Both the position numbers and the translations under genes were made by a program. Positions 24,118-35,008 of a stretch of DNA of 64,000 nt are shown piece after piece. Every line of letters begins with the position of its first letter. Within the stretch, counting starts at the first letter, position 1. Origin of the DNA: Litoditis marina (taxonomy: Eukaryota > Nematoda > Chromadorea > Rhabditida > Rhabditidae); assembly GCA_964036275.1 (NCBI GenBank), contig OZ038436.1, positions 523,001 through 587,000 on the forward strand, written 5' to 3'. The notes beneath the pieces are model-generated. The model was not told the origin of the DNA and ran no database searches. It was given only the letters and a program-made list of their open reading frames with translations.

Positions 24118-24150
24118 AACGCGGTCGCGTGTTTCAGGGGCTGTATATGG
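24118..24150 (+). promoter_or_regulatory. Bipartite motif, GCGGTC subclass
   Basis: TAACGCGGTCGCGTGTTTCAG then GGGCTGTATATGG. Confidence 0.45.
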
Positions 24151-24543
24151 CAGAGATGGTGTAATCTAGACAGTAATGACAAAAATTATTAAGACGTACA
24201 CGAATGTGCTCATGAAGTTGCGCTAAACTTGAGCCGGAATCATTATCATCGCCAAATTCTCTCAACTGTTAACATTAATTTTTGATCATTCAAATGATTG
24301 ATTTATTTACATGCAAGCATGTGATATACAAGAGGAGAAAATAAAACATCGGCATTAAGAAACGAAAACATTCAAATGCGGAAATAAGAGTCGGAAATCG
24401 TGGAACATCATTTGGTGATTACCAGTAAAGAAAAAGAAAACAATATAACAGCACAGAATACAGATAAAACAACTCGAAGGAAATAATTTGGGCCAATCTC
24501 ACAGGATGAACAGAAAAACAGTAGAAGTCTCATTTAAATGCAT

Positions 24544-27356
24544 TCACCTAAAGTGCTTTTTTGCGGCTGATAACGACATCGGTATTTTGGATTTCTTGCT
24601 CAATTTCAAGTATTTGGACCCAGCCCGTACTGTGAAAAACTTGGCACGTTGGCTAGTTTTTGGGGTGTGGAAACTGAATTTCGCGCTAGAACCCCTAGTA
24701 CGTGAAGGTTTGAACGTGAAAAAGTCTGTTGCACTTAATCCACATTGTCCAGTTATGATTTTATGGATCATAACGAGGTCTGTCGTATTTCTTCTAGATT
24801 CTAAAGTGACCAATTCGAGTTTCCTATTTCTAAATGCGGAACTAGGGATTTTACAATACGTATAGCCACCCAAACGGAAAAACAACTTTCTAGTGAAGTC
24901 GTTCTGAACTGATTCAAGTTTCTTAACAAACCCGCTATCTGAGTTGAACACAGTAGTACCGAATTCAACCATTGGTCGGACATAAGTTTTATACGCTTTT
25001 AGCCAAACATTCTTATTCCGAGTTTTCAAAACTTTGAAAAGATGTATGTTCGATGCTTTGCGGACTTGATGATATGTTTCACATGGTCTTTAAATGAAAG
25101 GTTTTGATTTAGCATAAACCCGAGATATCGAACATTTCGATCTACTTTTCTGAGATCAATGCCGTTCATTTCGTAGGTTTGACTTGGGTTTTTGGCGCCT
25201 AAATGTAGGACACTTGTTTTTTCTACTGATAGTGGAAGACCCCAATGTACAGACCATTTATACATCTTATCAAGGCATTTCTACAACTCCTCATTACTTT
25301 CGCCGTTACTGAAAGATTTGAACACTTTCGTATCATCAGCAAAAACTTTACAGCGCATAACGGGAGATTCAGTCAAAATACTAGGTAGTTCGAACGTGAA
25401 TATGTTAAAAAGAATCGGAGAGAGAGCACTACCTTGTGGAACTCCACTAGTTATTTCACGTGAGCTGGAAAAACTCGAATTAACTCTCACGGCAAACGTG
25501 CGTTTTCTAAGATATTCTCTAATCCATGATACAATAGTACTATGAAATCCGAGTTTTTCAAGTTTGTTTAGCAGCATTCTGTGCGAAACTCGATCAAACG
25601 CTTTCGAGAAATCGAAATATACTACATCCACAGAATCCTTCTTGTCTAAAGAAAGGGTCCATTCATTAATGCATTCTAGCATCTGTGTTTCTACAGATTT
25701 CCCTTTTCTGAAACCGTGTTGGTGAGGAGATAAAATATTATTCTCATTCATATGTTTTATCATTACTCGCTTCAATATTTTTTCGAACAGTCGGCAAAAT
25801 ATAGACGTAATGCTAACTGGTCTGTAGTTACTTGGGTTGGAAAATGGGGGTTTCTTTGGTAGAGGAGTTACCAGAGAATGTTTCCATCGTTCCGGTACCT
25901 CCCCTTTCCATAGACTTAGATTGAAAATATATTCTAGGGGGCCACAAATTTCAACAGTTAAATGTTTGATGTATTTAAATGGAATACCGTCCGGAGTTTG
26001 AGAAAATGACATTGGCCACAAACGTAGCAATTTTTCTATTTCTATTCTATCAAACCGGATCGAGTTTTCCATTTTTACAATATTCGGAACATCAAACGCA
26101 GGAATAGGGGCACTATCAGTAGAAAAAACACTTTGGAATGTATCCGCCAACAGATTTGCTCGGTCAATATCTGATACACAAACTTTGTAGTTTGGTCCGT
26201 TCATACTTGGCATAGTTTTTCCACTTTTCAAACGTGAGTTAACCAACTTATATACAGTTTGGGAATTTCCCTTCTCGATAATTCGGTTTTCAACAGACCT
26301 ATTCAACTTATTCAACGCTTTAGTGAATTTCAGGGTGTAATCAGTATACTCTTGCCACAAAGTGTTATTTATCGAGCAATGGGCGCGCTCCCATAGTTCA
26401 TCTCTATACATACTCATATTTCTCAAATAATTAGGGAGATTAGTGCGATTTTCCACAACCATACGCATAGGTACAAACATTTCTATGGTATGATTCAAAA
26501 TCGCGATAAAAAAATCGCGATACGAACCAACCCAATCTACACCAGCTAGGTACCCGCGAATAAGATCGTAATTAGCCTCTTCGAAATTTCTTTTCCAGAC
26601 AAGTTTCTCAGGCTGACGTGTAACTTTCATATCAAAATGAATAGAATTATGATCGCTGGTTCCAACAGGCGCGGTAACTCGACAATTCTCAATTAGGTCA
26701 AGCTTATTGCATAACACAAGATCTAAAAAGTGGTTTTTCCGACTAGGTGCTATAACGTATTGTTTCAAGTCACAATCATCAATCATATCAACAAAGTTTT
26801 GCGCTATTGTGGAAAAATTTGATTGTCCGCCTGATGGCCAATTCAATTCGGGTAAGTTAAAATCCCCCAGGCAAACAACCAGATGATCACAAACAGATAA
26901 ATCACTGATGCACTTATTCAATTGGAAAGAGTGCGCTATTGAACAAGAAGGAGTACGGTAAACCGCGATAAAGCGAAAGGCACTATTAGACAAGTAAATA
27001 TCGACCACTAAAATTTCGTAACCTTTCGATACACATTCCGAAAAAACTTCTTTAAATTTCAGACCCGATCTTAATATCAACACAATTCCGCCACCTATTA
27101 GGCGTTTTCTATCACAACGAACACATTGATACTTATTTAACAATGGACCTAAAAATACCCCATTCTCACTTTTTGCTTTCAACCAAGTTTCGGTCAAAAT
27201 TGCTATATCAATATTGTCTTGTTGCAAAAGGTTCTGAAGCGCAGCACTACTTTTCGATATCGATCTTATGTTAAGGAGAATGCATTTAAAAACCTGACTA
27301 CTTGTTCTGTTACCTAAAGGGGGCCGGAGAAGGGATACTAGTTTCCCGGACCCCCG
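24544..27356 (-). pseudogene. LINE ORF2: AP endonuclease and reverse transcriptase (disrupted)
   Basis: Reading down the minus strand, an endonuclease domain begins ILLNIRSISKSS and shows TETW, GDFN and the SDHN catalytic motif. The RT domain follows with DFSKAFD, SGVPQGSALSPILFN and the active-site FADD. A TAG at 25281-25283 interrupts the frame just after FADD. Reading resumes in the same frame to 25026, then shifts frame into 24544-25029, whose VRPMVEFGTTVFN segment is the usual post-RT region. No ATG precedes the endonuclease start; the frame opens at 27356 and overlaps the end of ORF1, so translation would need reinitiation or frameshifting. About 900 codons in total, near full length for ORF2. 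Confidence 0.85.
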
Positions 27357-28162
27357 TTACGTGACCCGTTCCACTGCTGGAACCTTGGTGCTCGGACGCC
27401 GGAGGGATCTCCGTACGCCCTTGTACCCTGCGACCGCTGATGGTCGCCGGGGCGAGTCCAAGATCCCTTCAGTAGACGCTCTTGCCGCTGGCGATCTCGC
27501 ATTTCCTTGGGGAGAGAGGCACGAAGCCAAACCCCATGAAATTGCGAGTCACGAATCCAACGAGATCGATCACACAGTTGACGCTGATGTTTGCTGGTAG
27601 GCAGTATAACCTTGAGCAGACGAGGGCGAGACCCCATCTGACCCATGCGATACACCGCTACCGGCGAAACCTCAACGCCTAGCGAATTTACAACTAATCG
27701 AACTTTACGAACATCGTCGTCATTGCGACTTACAGGAAACTTGGAGTCCGACTCCGGAACACCACTCAGAACAATGGCACGAGACATTTCCCGATCCTCA
27801 CACGGATCAACAGGACACTTATGGTTACATACAATGGGAGTTGTCTCCTTAGATACCGCTGGAGAAGTTATAGGCGCGGTAGATGTGAGACCAGAGAAAC
27901 TAGACAAATCACGTAAATCACTATTCTCACGCTTCAGCTCCTTGATGACCTTCGATTGTTCAGAAATGGTCTGAGCCATTGCACCAATAATATTCTTCAT
28001 ATAAGCAGGAATATTTGCATCATTTCGTAGAGTAGCAAGATCATCTCGAATGCCACCAAGAGGGTCCACCATAATATCAGGTGAATCACCGATCCTGGTC
28101 CTTTTGGTACCCTGGGAAGAAGAAGAACAAACGGGAGTAGTAATCGAATCGGTATTCATCAT
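27338..28162 (-). CDS. LINE ORF1 protein
   Basis: Intact 274-codon frame from the first ATG at 28162; the open frame extends to 28216 without ATG. A Ser-rich N-terminus is followed by a short heptad-like stretch (KVIKELKRENSDL) suggesting oligomerisation, then a Cys-containing region. A domain with LSGVPESD and ...VRKVRLVVNSLGVE...VYRMGQ...RLLKVILP resembles the RRM-like ORF1p domain of CR1/jockey elements. The C-terminus is Arg/Gly-rich. Family knowledge suggests an RNA-binding chaperone that packages the LINE RNA. It ends just as the ORF2 frame opens. Confidence 0.75.
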   Translation of the reverse strand: MMNTDSITTPVCSSSSQGTKRTRIGDSPDIMVDPLGGIRDDLATLRNDANIPAYMKNIIGAMAQTISEQSKVIKELKRENSDLRDLSSFSGLTSTAPITSPAVSKETTPIVCNHKCPVDPCEDREMSRAIVLSGVPESDSKFPVSRNDDDVRKVRLVVNSLGVEVSPVAVYRMGQMGSRPRLLKVILPTSKHQRQLCDRSRWIRDSQFHGVWLRASLPKEMRDRQRQERLLKGSWTRPGDHQRSQGTRAYGDPSGVRAPRFQQWNGSRNGGPGN

Positions 28163-28516
28163 GATGATCAAAGTACAAAATGGAACAATAGACCTCGGAC
28201 GGCGGCTATCTACCAATCAATGAGAATTGAGTTGGGGCCGCTCCAACTCTGACAACTATCGACCAAATATAAACCAGAAATTGTCCAAATCGACGAAATA
28301 TACCTTCACTAGTGGCAAATGAGAAGAATAAGAGAGGAGTCCTGCCACGGGACTGAATGCAGATGATCCTTTTCCAAATTCAATCCAAGAACAGTAGAAA
28401 ATTGGGAAAATCCAGTAATATTCGGAAATAGGTCGAGAGCGAGAAAAATCGACCGCGCACCAAGATAGAGGGATGCGAAAATGATGTTGTGGCTTTTTTG
28501 CAAAATAGAAGTCTGT

Positions 28517-28697
28517 GTACTCAGAAATGGGCACAATCTGGCATTTTGCCCCCTGCTCGATTGAGTTCAGGGAGAATGATGGGTAAATTCCCGCCTACTT
28601 AAATCAACTGGACAAATTTATGAGATTTGGTTTTTTGTTGAATTTCTTCTTTCGACTACACATTGAGGAGAATTCCCCATCCAACTAAAGTAGATTG
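28517..28697. repeat. 181-bp target-site duplication, left copy
   Basis: Identical over 181 bp to 30739-30919, and flanks the RTE element on its 5' side. Its last 23 bases are the beginning of the 208-bp tandem unit. Confidence 0.9.
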
Positions 28698-30722
28698 GCC
28701 ATACTCGCCGACCACAGACGACCGGCAGCAACCCACGCGACCACTCGAATCGGCACCAATACAAAGGAGCTCCTTAACCAAAGACGGCAGATGAAATCGG
28801 ACCCTACTCGCGATCCAGTCCTCTTCGCAGCCCTGTCCAAGAAATGCAGGAGAGGCATCAAGGCAGATCACGAGGATTACACCACGTCCAGACTACTCGC
28901 AGCGGCGGAACGTCGCCAAAGCCTCAAAACAACCACCCGGAAACTGCAACAACACCACCTGCTGATCCCCTGTATCAAAGATGCCTCTGGAACTAGACTC
29001 ACCGCTCGACACCAGATCGAGGCCGAGTTTACCCGTTTCTACACGTCTTTGTACAAATCCTCACATCCAACGGCGTTCTTCCAACTGAGACCGACCACTC
29101 CTCTCGATCAGGTTCCCTTTATCCTACCGAGCGAAGTCAGATCTGCCATCCACTCATCGCCCTCTGGGAAGTCGCCCGGTCTTGACAAGATCTCGATAGA
29201 CGAACTAAAAGGAGCCGGCCACGAACTTCATGTAGCATTAGCTGAACGGTTCTCGGCCTATCTCTCCTCCGGATCGATACCTTCCGACTGGAAATCCTCC
29301 GCGATGACCATAATCTACAAAAAGGGCGACAAAGAGTCGATTGGGAACTACAGGCCTATCACCAACCTCCCAACTCTCTACAAGATATTCTCGAAGGTCC
29401 TTCTCGGACGCATTCGTAGGACCCTGGACTCCAACCAGCCCCTCGAGCAAGCCGGCTTTCGCCCAGGCTTCAACACCTCCGACAACATCCAGACCACGAC
29501 TAGAGTAATCGAAGCCGCCAGAGAGCACAAGATGCCACTTGTACTCACCTTCGTCGATTATCAAAAGGCATTCGACACGGTGGAGGTACCATCCATCCTC
29601 GAGGCCCTAGAGTCGCAGGGAATCCACCCTCAATATCTGAAGATAATCTCGGAATGCCTAACCAACACTTCAACAACAATACGCCTGTTCGACCGGAAAC
29701 TCGTTATTCCCATCGAACGTGGAGCTCGCCAAGGAGACCCCATGTCCCCATCACTATTCAATGCCGTCCTCGAACACGCAATGCGACCATTGAACTGGAC
29801 TAGAGATGATACAACCACACCGCCAACCCTAGGTCGTGGCATAGACATCGACGGTAGACAACTCCACCATCTACGCTTCGCAGATGACTTGGTCATCTTC
29901 AGCAACTCCCTCGAGGAAGCCCAAGAGTCACTGAATGAACTGAACACACGAGGCCGAGAAGTGGGACTTGAAATGAACCTATCGAAGACCAAGTACATGA
30001 CAGCCAACATCGAAACCAGACCCAATCACCACATCAAGATCGGGACAACGACAATCCAAGAAGTCGACCACTACATATACCTCGGCAGATCCCTGAACAT
30101 GCAAAACGAGATGCACCATGAACTGCACAGGAGGCGGAGCGCAGGCTGGGCCACCATCTCGAACATCATGCCGGTCATATCGTCATCCACTGACCGCAAT
30201 CTGAAGACCAACCTTTTCAACACCCACGTTCTCCCCGCCATAACATACGCTTCCGAAACATGGACGCTAACTGCCGCCTCAGAACGCCACCTCAAGGTCA
30301 CCCAAGCCGCTCTTGAAAGAAAACTGGTCGGGATTTCACTCCGCGAGCAACGTGATCGCCTCCTCCACAATTCCGATATCCGCGTCTTATCCGGAGCAAA
30401 GGACGCAGTCACATATGCCGACCACGCCAAGCACAGATGGGCAGGCCACGTCATGAGACGCACGGACAACCGATGGTGTAGAGCAACAATGGAATGGTAC
30501 CCAAGAACTCACCCCCGCCCCCGCGGTCGCCCTCCTATCCGTTGGTCTGACTCCTTGGCCCACAGAAACAACAAACACACCTTAATTTTCAACAGAATTT
30601 CCAGAACAGTCACAAAGAAATTCACATATTGGTCAACGATCGCCCAAGACAGAGAGACATGGAAGAAGAGTTGGGTCCCGCAGAAGAGCAATCGCCCTCT
30701 GAGGAACGGGACAACTAAGTAA
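28698..30722 (+). CDS. RTE reverse transcriptase (5'-truncated, otherwise open)
   Basis: About 674 codons, open from the truncation point to TAA at 30720-30722; no native start codon is present. RT blocks appear in order: SGKSPGLDKIS, WKSSAMTIIYKKGD, NYRPITNLPTLYK, LEQAGFRPGFNTSDNI, FVDYQKAFDTV, ERGARQGDPMSPSLFN and the catalytic LRFADDLVIFS. The RTE-type C-terminal region follows, with YLGRSLN, PAITYASETWTLT, HRWAGHVMRR and W...PR.RGRPP.RW. In the intact element an AP-endonuclease lies upstream; it is absent here. The product would support target-primed reverse transcription only if supplied with endonuclease. Confidence 0.9.
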   Translation, partial: AILADHRRPAATHATTRIGTNTKELLNQRRQMKSDPTRDPVLFAALSKKCRRGIKADHEDYTTSRLLAAAERRQSLKTTTRKLQQHHLLIPCIKDASGTRLTARHQIEAEFTRFYTSLYKSSHPTAFFQLRPTTPLDQVPFILPSEVRSAIHSSPSGKSPGLDKISIDELKGAGHELHVALAERFSAYLSSGSIPSDWKSSAMTIIYKKGDKESIGNYRPITNLPTLYKIFSKVLLGRIRRTLDSNQPLEQAGFRPGFNTSDNIQTTTRVIEAAREHKMPLVLTFVDYQKAFDTVEVPSILEALESQGIHPQYLKIISECLTNTSTTIRLFDRKLVIPIERGARQGDPMSPSLFNAVLEHAMRPLNWTRDDTTTPPTLGRGIDIDGRQLHHLRFADDLVIFSNSLEEAQESLNELNTRGREVGLEMNLSKTKYMTANIETRPNHHIKIGTTTIQEVDHYIYLGRSLNMQNEMHHELHRRRSAGWATISNIMPVISSSTDRNLKTNLFNTHVLPAITYASETWTLTAASERHLKVTQAALERKLVGISLREQRDRLLHNSDIRVLSGAKDAVTYADHAKHRWAGHVMRRTDNRWCRATMEWYPRTHPRPRGRPPIRWSDSLAHRNNKHTLIFNRISRTVTKKFTYWSTIAQDRETWKKSWVPQKSNRPLRNGTTK

Positions 30723-30738
30723 CTAAGTAAGTAAGTAA
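28698..30738 (+). mobile_element. RTE-clade non-LTR retrotransposon, 5'-truncated
   Basis: About 2.04 kb between the two 181-bp repeats. It starts inside ORF2, so the endonuclease domain is missing, and ends with a short (TAAG)n-type tail (aactaagtaagtaagtaagt), as expected for RTE 3' ends. The uninterrupted 675-codon frame and the perfect target repeats indicate a recent insertion. Its GC content and codon use are visibly richer than the flanking DNA. Confidence 0.9.
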
Positions 30739-30919
30739 GTACTCAGAAATGGGCACAATCTGGCATTTTGCCCCCTGCTCGATTGAGTTCAGGGAGAATG
30801 ATGGGTAAATTCCCGCCTACTTAAATCAACTGGACAAATTTATGAGATTTGGTTTTTTGTTGAATTTCTTCTTTCGACTACACATTGAGGAGAATTCCCC
30901 ATCCAACTAAAGTAGATTG
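30739..30919. repeat. 181-bp target-site duplication, right copy
   Basis: Perfect repeat of 28517-28697, beginning directly after the TAAG tail. Its last 23 bases form the start of the first 208-bp unit. Confidence 0.9.
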
Positions 30920-31520
30920 CATTTGTGTTGTTAATTTGATATGTTCGCATTTATCGATATGTTATATAATATGTTATGAAATTTCATTTTATTGCATTAT
31001 ATTGCATGAGCTTTATATTGCACGAGGATTATATTGCATGGATTTTACAATATTCATAGAGGCGGCAGAGCATTTGAGTGCGTTAATAAACTGTGAAATG
31101 TGAGCCCCATCCAACTACAGTAGATTGCATTTGTTTTGTTAATTTGATATGTTCGCATTTATCGATATGTTATATAATGTGTTATGAAATTTCATTATAT
31201 TGGATTATATTGCATGCGATTTACGAAGCACGCGGATTATATTGCATGGATTTTACAATATTCATAGAGGCGGCAGAGCATTTGAGTGCGTTAATAAACT
31301 GTGAAATGTGAGCCCCATCCAACTACAGTAGATTGCATTTGTGTTGTTAATTTGATATGTTCGCATTTATCGATATGTTATATAATGTGTTATGAAATTT
31401 CATTATATTGGATTATATTGCATCCGATTTACGAAGCACGCGGATTATATTGCATGGATTTTACAATATTCATAGAGGCGGCAGAGCATTTGAGTGCGTT
31501 AATAAACTGTGAAATGTGAG
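30897..31520. repeat. Three tandem 208-bp units
   Basis: Units start at 30897, 31105 and 31313, each beginning CCCCATCCAACTA and ending aaactgtgaaatgtgag. They differ by few substitutions; the first is the most diverged. A 72-codon frame repeats in each unit but starts without ATG, so it is a consequence of periodicity. The array lies at the 5' side of the minus-strand CR1-like LINE. It could be a promoter-monomer array of that LINE or a small satellite (inference). Confidence 0.85.
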
Positions 31521-32225
31521 CAATGTTGGAAGGTCGCTGTTTAGTTTGCTTAGGCGTGTCGGTTCAACATGTAACAAATCTGAATATAGTTTCTCCTTGT
31601 CTCTCCTCGTCTCTCTTTCTCTCTTTCTGTTTCTCTTCTTCCTTGTATCGTTTCCAAACTACCTCAATCGTTGTCACATCATTCCAAATGCTGCTTTTCG
31701 ATTGTGCCGTCACTTTGCTGAGGTCAGTACCGTATAACAAATACAATTTATTTATATATGTATTTAAGAATGTAGAATACATACGTCTTATTGATTTTCT
31801 TCGTATTCGGGCTCGCTAGTGTCCCATATGTAGAGTATTGCGTGACCTGCAAGAACTTTCGAGGAATAGGGAAACTCACTTCTCTCTCTATTGCCTATTC
31901 TCTATTACTTTGTCGCTCACCGATTCTCTCTTATTCTCTCTCTCTCTTCCTGTCTCCATGTATCTCTCTCTATGTCTCTCTCTCACTCTTTGTTCTCAAA
32001 TAGCCTCTAATCTAGTTGTTCTTTCATCATAACTAATTATGCATTGTCCTCCCATATTCAACCTATATAATGCTGTGATTCACAGACTTCTCTAATCTCT
32101 CTCTTGCTCGCATGCTATCTAACCATTTCTCGCCTACTGGGTGTTTTTATATGTCATCCATGTGAATCACACAACGAAACTCTATTCTGAAATCTTTCCA
32201 GTCCCAGTCAGAGAGGTTAACTCAC
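31521..32225. other. CT-rich intergenic DNA
   Basis: Pyrimidine-rich stretches at 31590-31660 and 31880-31995 (TCTC and CTTT runs). No gene is supported. Confidence 0.5.
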
Positions 32226-33609
32226 CTAACGGAGCTTGGGGGGTACTCCCACTGTAAAATGTGCACTCATATTGAAACAACTGTGGTCTTAGAAAGCGTA
32301 AACCTTGTCAAGTTACTCACAACAAAGTCGTTTCTGTACTGTTAAAATGCGTTTCATAGATTCAGTTGTGTTTCAAAATATGAAAACTGTTATTACCACT
32401 CACCAACCTTGCGCGTTTTCAAGTGTTTTACAGAGGTTCGGAAAGCATGCGTTGAGTATAACTACATACTGTGAAAGTTAATGGTATAAAACTAACCGGT
32501 AAGTTCTGACGCCCCTGTAAAGAGTTCAGCTCGATATTCTGGTTGGCTGGACTTCCAGGTTTTCATCTTGGGCGACGGGTAGTAAGAGTACTGAGCGACT
32601 CTATCATCGAGAAGATCAGGAATAAATTGGTACCTGAAACAGTTTTCAACTAGCAAATCAATTTTCATTCCTGGACGGATGTTTTTTTACACATTTTCAA
32701 GCATTGGAACTATAACGTTTTATGTAACATCAGACTCTAATTTCATATCATTCTTTAAAGTGTTCGCGCTTTCTGAAAAAAAACCTATATATTGCCAGAA
32801 CTCGCTGTTTGTAGTATAATCCGTGTTGCGAAATCCAACTACAGCTATGATCTGTTCCTCACTGAACTCACCGCTTGAAACAGCAGTTTCACCGCAATGG
32901 CACCACCCTGTACCCCTCTCTCCCAGTTGAGCCGCATGAATCTGTCGGGCTCCAACCCTAGCGAGCCTTAAAGGCTTTGAAGGCCTCAAACTGTAACAAA
33001 TATGAATAAAACTCGGAATATGAATAAACAAAGCAATTTGAATAATAATAATAAAATACAGTTTCTATGTTAGCTTTGCTTTGACCCGCAATTAGAAAAG
33101 CTAATGTGTGACGCTGTCGAATGTTACAGGGCTTCTACATAGAAACACAGTGTCTTCCACACAGTTGATCACAGTTGAATTGAAAAATGACATAAACTCA
33201 TTGAAAGCAATAAGGAATCGGGAAAGATTTATTTCGTTTTGTCAAAGAAAATTAAGTACTTTATCAATAAACGAGAGATAGAAAAAAATGTTCACCATAT
33301 TTTGGAAACAAGTTTACTTGAATAAAAAACAATGGGGTGAACATGACTGGAAATAAAATAATAGAAAATAGCTCTCTGAAGGCCTCAAACTGCCACAATA
33401 GTTGAATGAAACACAGAAAAAGACATAACCACATCATCTGTTTGACAAACTTACTTTCGCGCAGGTTCTATTCCACGCCTCATTCTCATCGTAAACAGGG
33501 CTCGCCGAGCGGGCTCTTTTCTGAAATCGTAGTGGGTGCCGAATTTATGATCTGTCTCTCACCGGAATCGAACTTGCGAGCAAAAGATTCGTAGCGGGCC
33601 GCTAACCAT
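32226..33609 (-). CDS. Predicted 91-aa protein, possibly mitochondrial
   Basis: Minus-strand model with exons 33563-33609, 33455-33520, 32497-32633 and 32226-32251. All boundaries are GT-AG and the phases (2, 2, 1) are consistent through to the TAG. The first intron is 42 nt. The first 37 residues are rich in Arg with few acids (MVSGPLRIFCSQVRF, then RRALFTMRMRRG), like a mitochondrial presequence (inference). The third exon encodes YQFIPDLLDDRVAQYSYY and SPKMKTWKSSQPEYRAEL. I do not recognise the family. An alternative third exon (32990 down to 32720, after TTGTTACAG) is also in frame and would give a different C-terminus. A tRNA B-box-like string in exon 1 (AGTTCGATTCC) is probably coincidental. 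The start lacks a nearby trans-splice acceptor. Confidence 0.45.
33109..33147 (+). promoter_or_regulatory. Bipartite motif, GCGGT-like subclass
   Basis: TGTGTGACGCTGTCGAATG, then TTACAGGGCTTC and TACATAG. Lies within the long second intron of the minus-strand gene. Confidence 0.4.
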
Positions 33610-34620
33610 TTAAGAGTGCATACAGGCAAGTTTTGGAATCGACGACGTGTGTGCGTACATAGCGGAAAGTGAGGTTAAGAGTGCCCTCCAGCCATTCAGT
33701 TGGCGACACTATATTTGGTGAACAATACCGTTCCAAAAGAAAACTCGCTTTTGTAGGGGGGAGGTCTACGTGTTGCTCCTTGTACATTCAACTACCGTAA
33801 CATACCGCGGCTGGCGGTGCATCGCGCTCCGGCTCATTTATAATTCAATGAACATTCGCAAACATTGAGTAATGCATTCATCAGGTTTCGTCATCATTGA
33901 ATATTCTGCTTCTTTGAATGCGTTTTTGTTTTTAACGGTATTTTATCTCATTCTGGTAGAATAAGGGTATGTTTTGTATTGATTGAAAAACAAGAAATGC
34001 AATTTTTGAGAGTAAGAAAAACTGCCACTTGAAATAGAAATAAAATGAATGACAATGAGATAAATTTTCATATTTCAAGACACTTCGCAAACATTACAAA
34101 GTTTTCCAAAAAAAAAAAACGCTCTCGGTTCAACTTGAACCTCTATCCACCCCCAATTAGCTTGGATTAGCGAAATACAAAAGCAATAAAAAATGAAGAT
34201 CAAACACGATTTGCAGAAATAACATTGTTCCGTCAATTTATTGTTTCGGACGTAAAAAGTATGAATCTGCCGAGGGGTAATGAGAAACCAAACCGCGTTT
34301 CACATCAGTCCTTTAAATCTTATTCAGGACACTGTATAATTGAACGTTGGTTAGCATAAACGTCTTGAATTTCCGTAGACCTTACAAAGCGTTTAACTTT
34401 ATTTTATTAGTTTTTTTCTGATTCATCAATAACTAGAACATTGACTTCCCTATAAGTGCCAACCAATGAACACGTACAGTGAGTTTATTACACTAATTAC
34501 AAAGTCAAAACCAACATGTCATCACACAACAAACACTCATGAGTGCATGTTTATCTATTCATTTTCTTCGAGTGTGCATTTCATACGAATGACTAAGAAA
34601 GAAAGCATCAGATGAAACTT
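33610..34620. other. AT-rich intergenic DNA
   Basis: Upstream flank of the 91-aa gene. A 61-codon minus-strand frame at 33602-33787 overlaps exon 1 in another frame and has no splice partner. From about 34480 the sequence begins to match 35.8 kb. Confidence 0.4.
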
Positions 34621-34624
34621 TTCA

Positions 34625-34658
34625 TGTATGTAATAGTGCTAAAACATAAGACCGCGGC
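34625..34658 (-). promoter_or_regulatory. Bipartite motif, degenerate GCGGTC subclass
   Basis: Minus strand reads CCGCGGTCTTATGTTTTAGC then ACTATTACATACA. Confidence 0.35.
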
Positions 34659-34979
34659 TGACAACCCTCTGAATTGTCTTCAAGACACGCACTTGAACAG
34701 TAAACGTTTTGCGAACTGGTCTTATAGCAAACCTTCTTGTGTGTCAAAAACATGAGAAGAACGTTAGGTGTTTAACTGAGCAAATAAAAGACGTTTACAT
34801 ACTTTGTGATGTATACGCCTTCACGTAAATTGAACTTTATAACATTTTAGGCGGTCTCACATTATTTGAATGTGCAGTTTAATAAAATCAAAACGGAATC
34901 ACCTTTATCTTTCTTCTAGTTCTTCTTTTCATTCGTGAAAATTGTTCTATCGACACTGGGTATACCTGAGTATCTCTCT

Positions 34980-35008
34980 CTATATAAGTCGATCGAAACA
35001 TTTGAGTG
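34980..35008 (-). promoter_or_regulatory. Bipartite GTTTC/TATA motif
   Basis: Minus strand reads CACTCAAATGTTTCGATCGA then CTTATATAG; eight bases separate GTTTC from TATATA. Same as the site at 37161. Confidence 0.5.

Larger units (their letters stand above)
22347..24290. other. Intergenic DNA with motif sites
   Basis: A 73-codon frame overlaps the motif at 22311 and resembles, only loosely, the frame at 35852-36070. No splice-consistent gene was found. 23880-23960 is a direct relative of 41600-41680. Confidence 0.4.
24480..28697 (-). mobile_element. CR1/L2-like non-LTR retrotransposon
   Basis: Minus-strand LINE with ORF1 (27338-28162) followed by overlapping ORF2 (24544-27356), typical of CR1-type elements. 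ORF2 carries one nonsense codon and one frameshift, so the copy is dead but fairly young. The 5' region (28163-28697) has no ORF with support. It was split from the tandem 208-bp units by the RTE insertion at 28698. The exact 3' end is unclear; no tail repeat was recognised below 24544. Confidence 0.8.

Noticed and set aside
30885..31519. Three tandem 72-codon frames
   Set aside because: They follow the 208-bp repeat period and start without ATG; no splice or other coding signal.
32958..33520. Minus-strand exon pair giving a C-terminus ending FEAFKAFKAR
   Set aside because: Plausible in isolation, but its reading frame does not fit the upstream ATG exon.
33531..33609. tRNA-like A and B boxes on the minus strand
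   Set aside because: No cloverleaf forms, and the stretch is better explained as exon 1 of a phase-consistent spliced gene.
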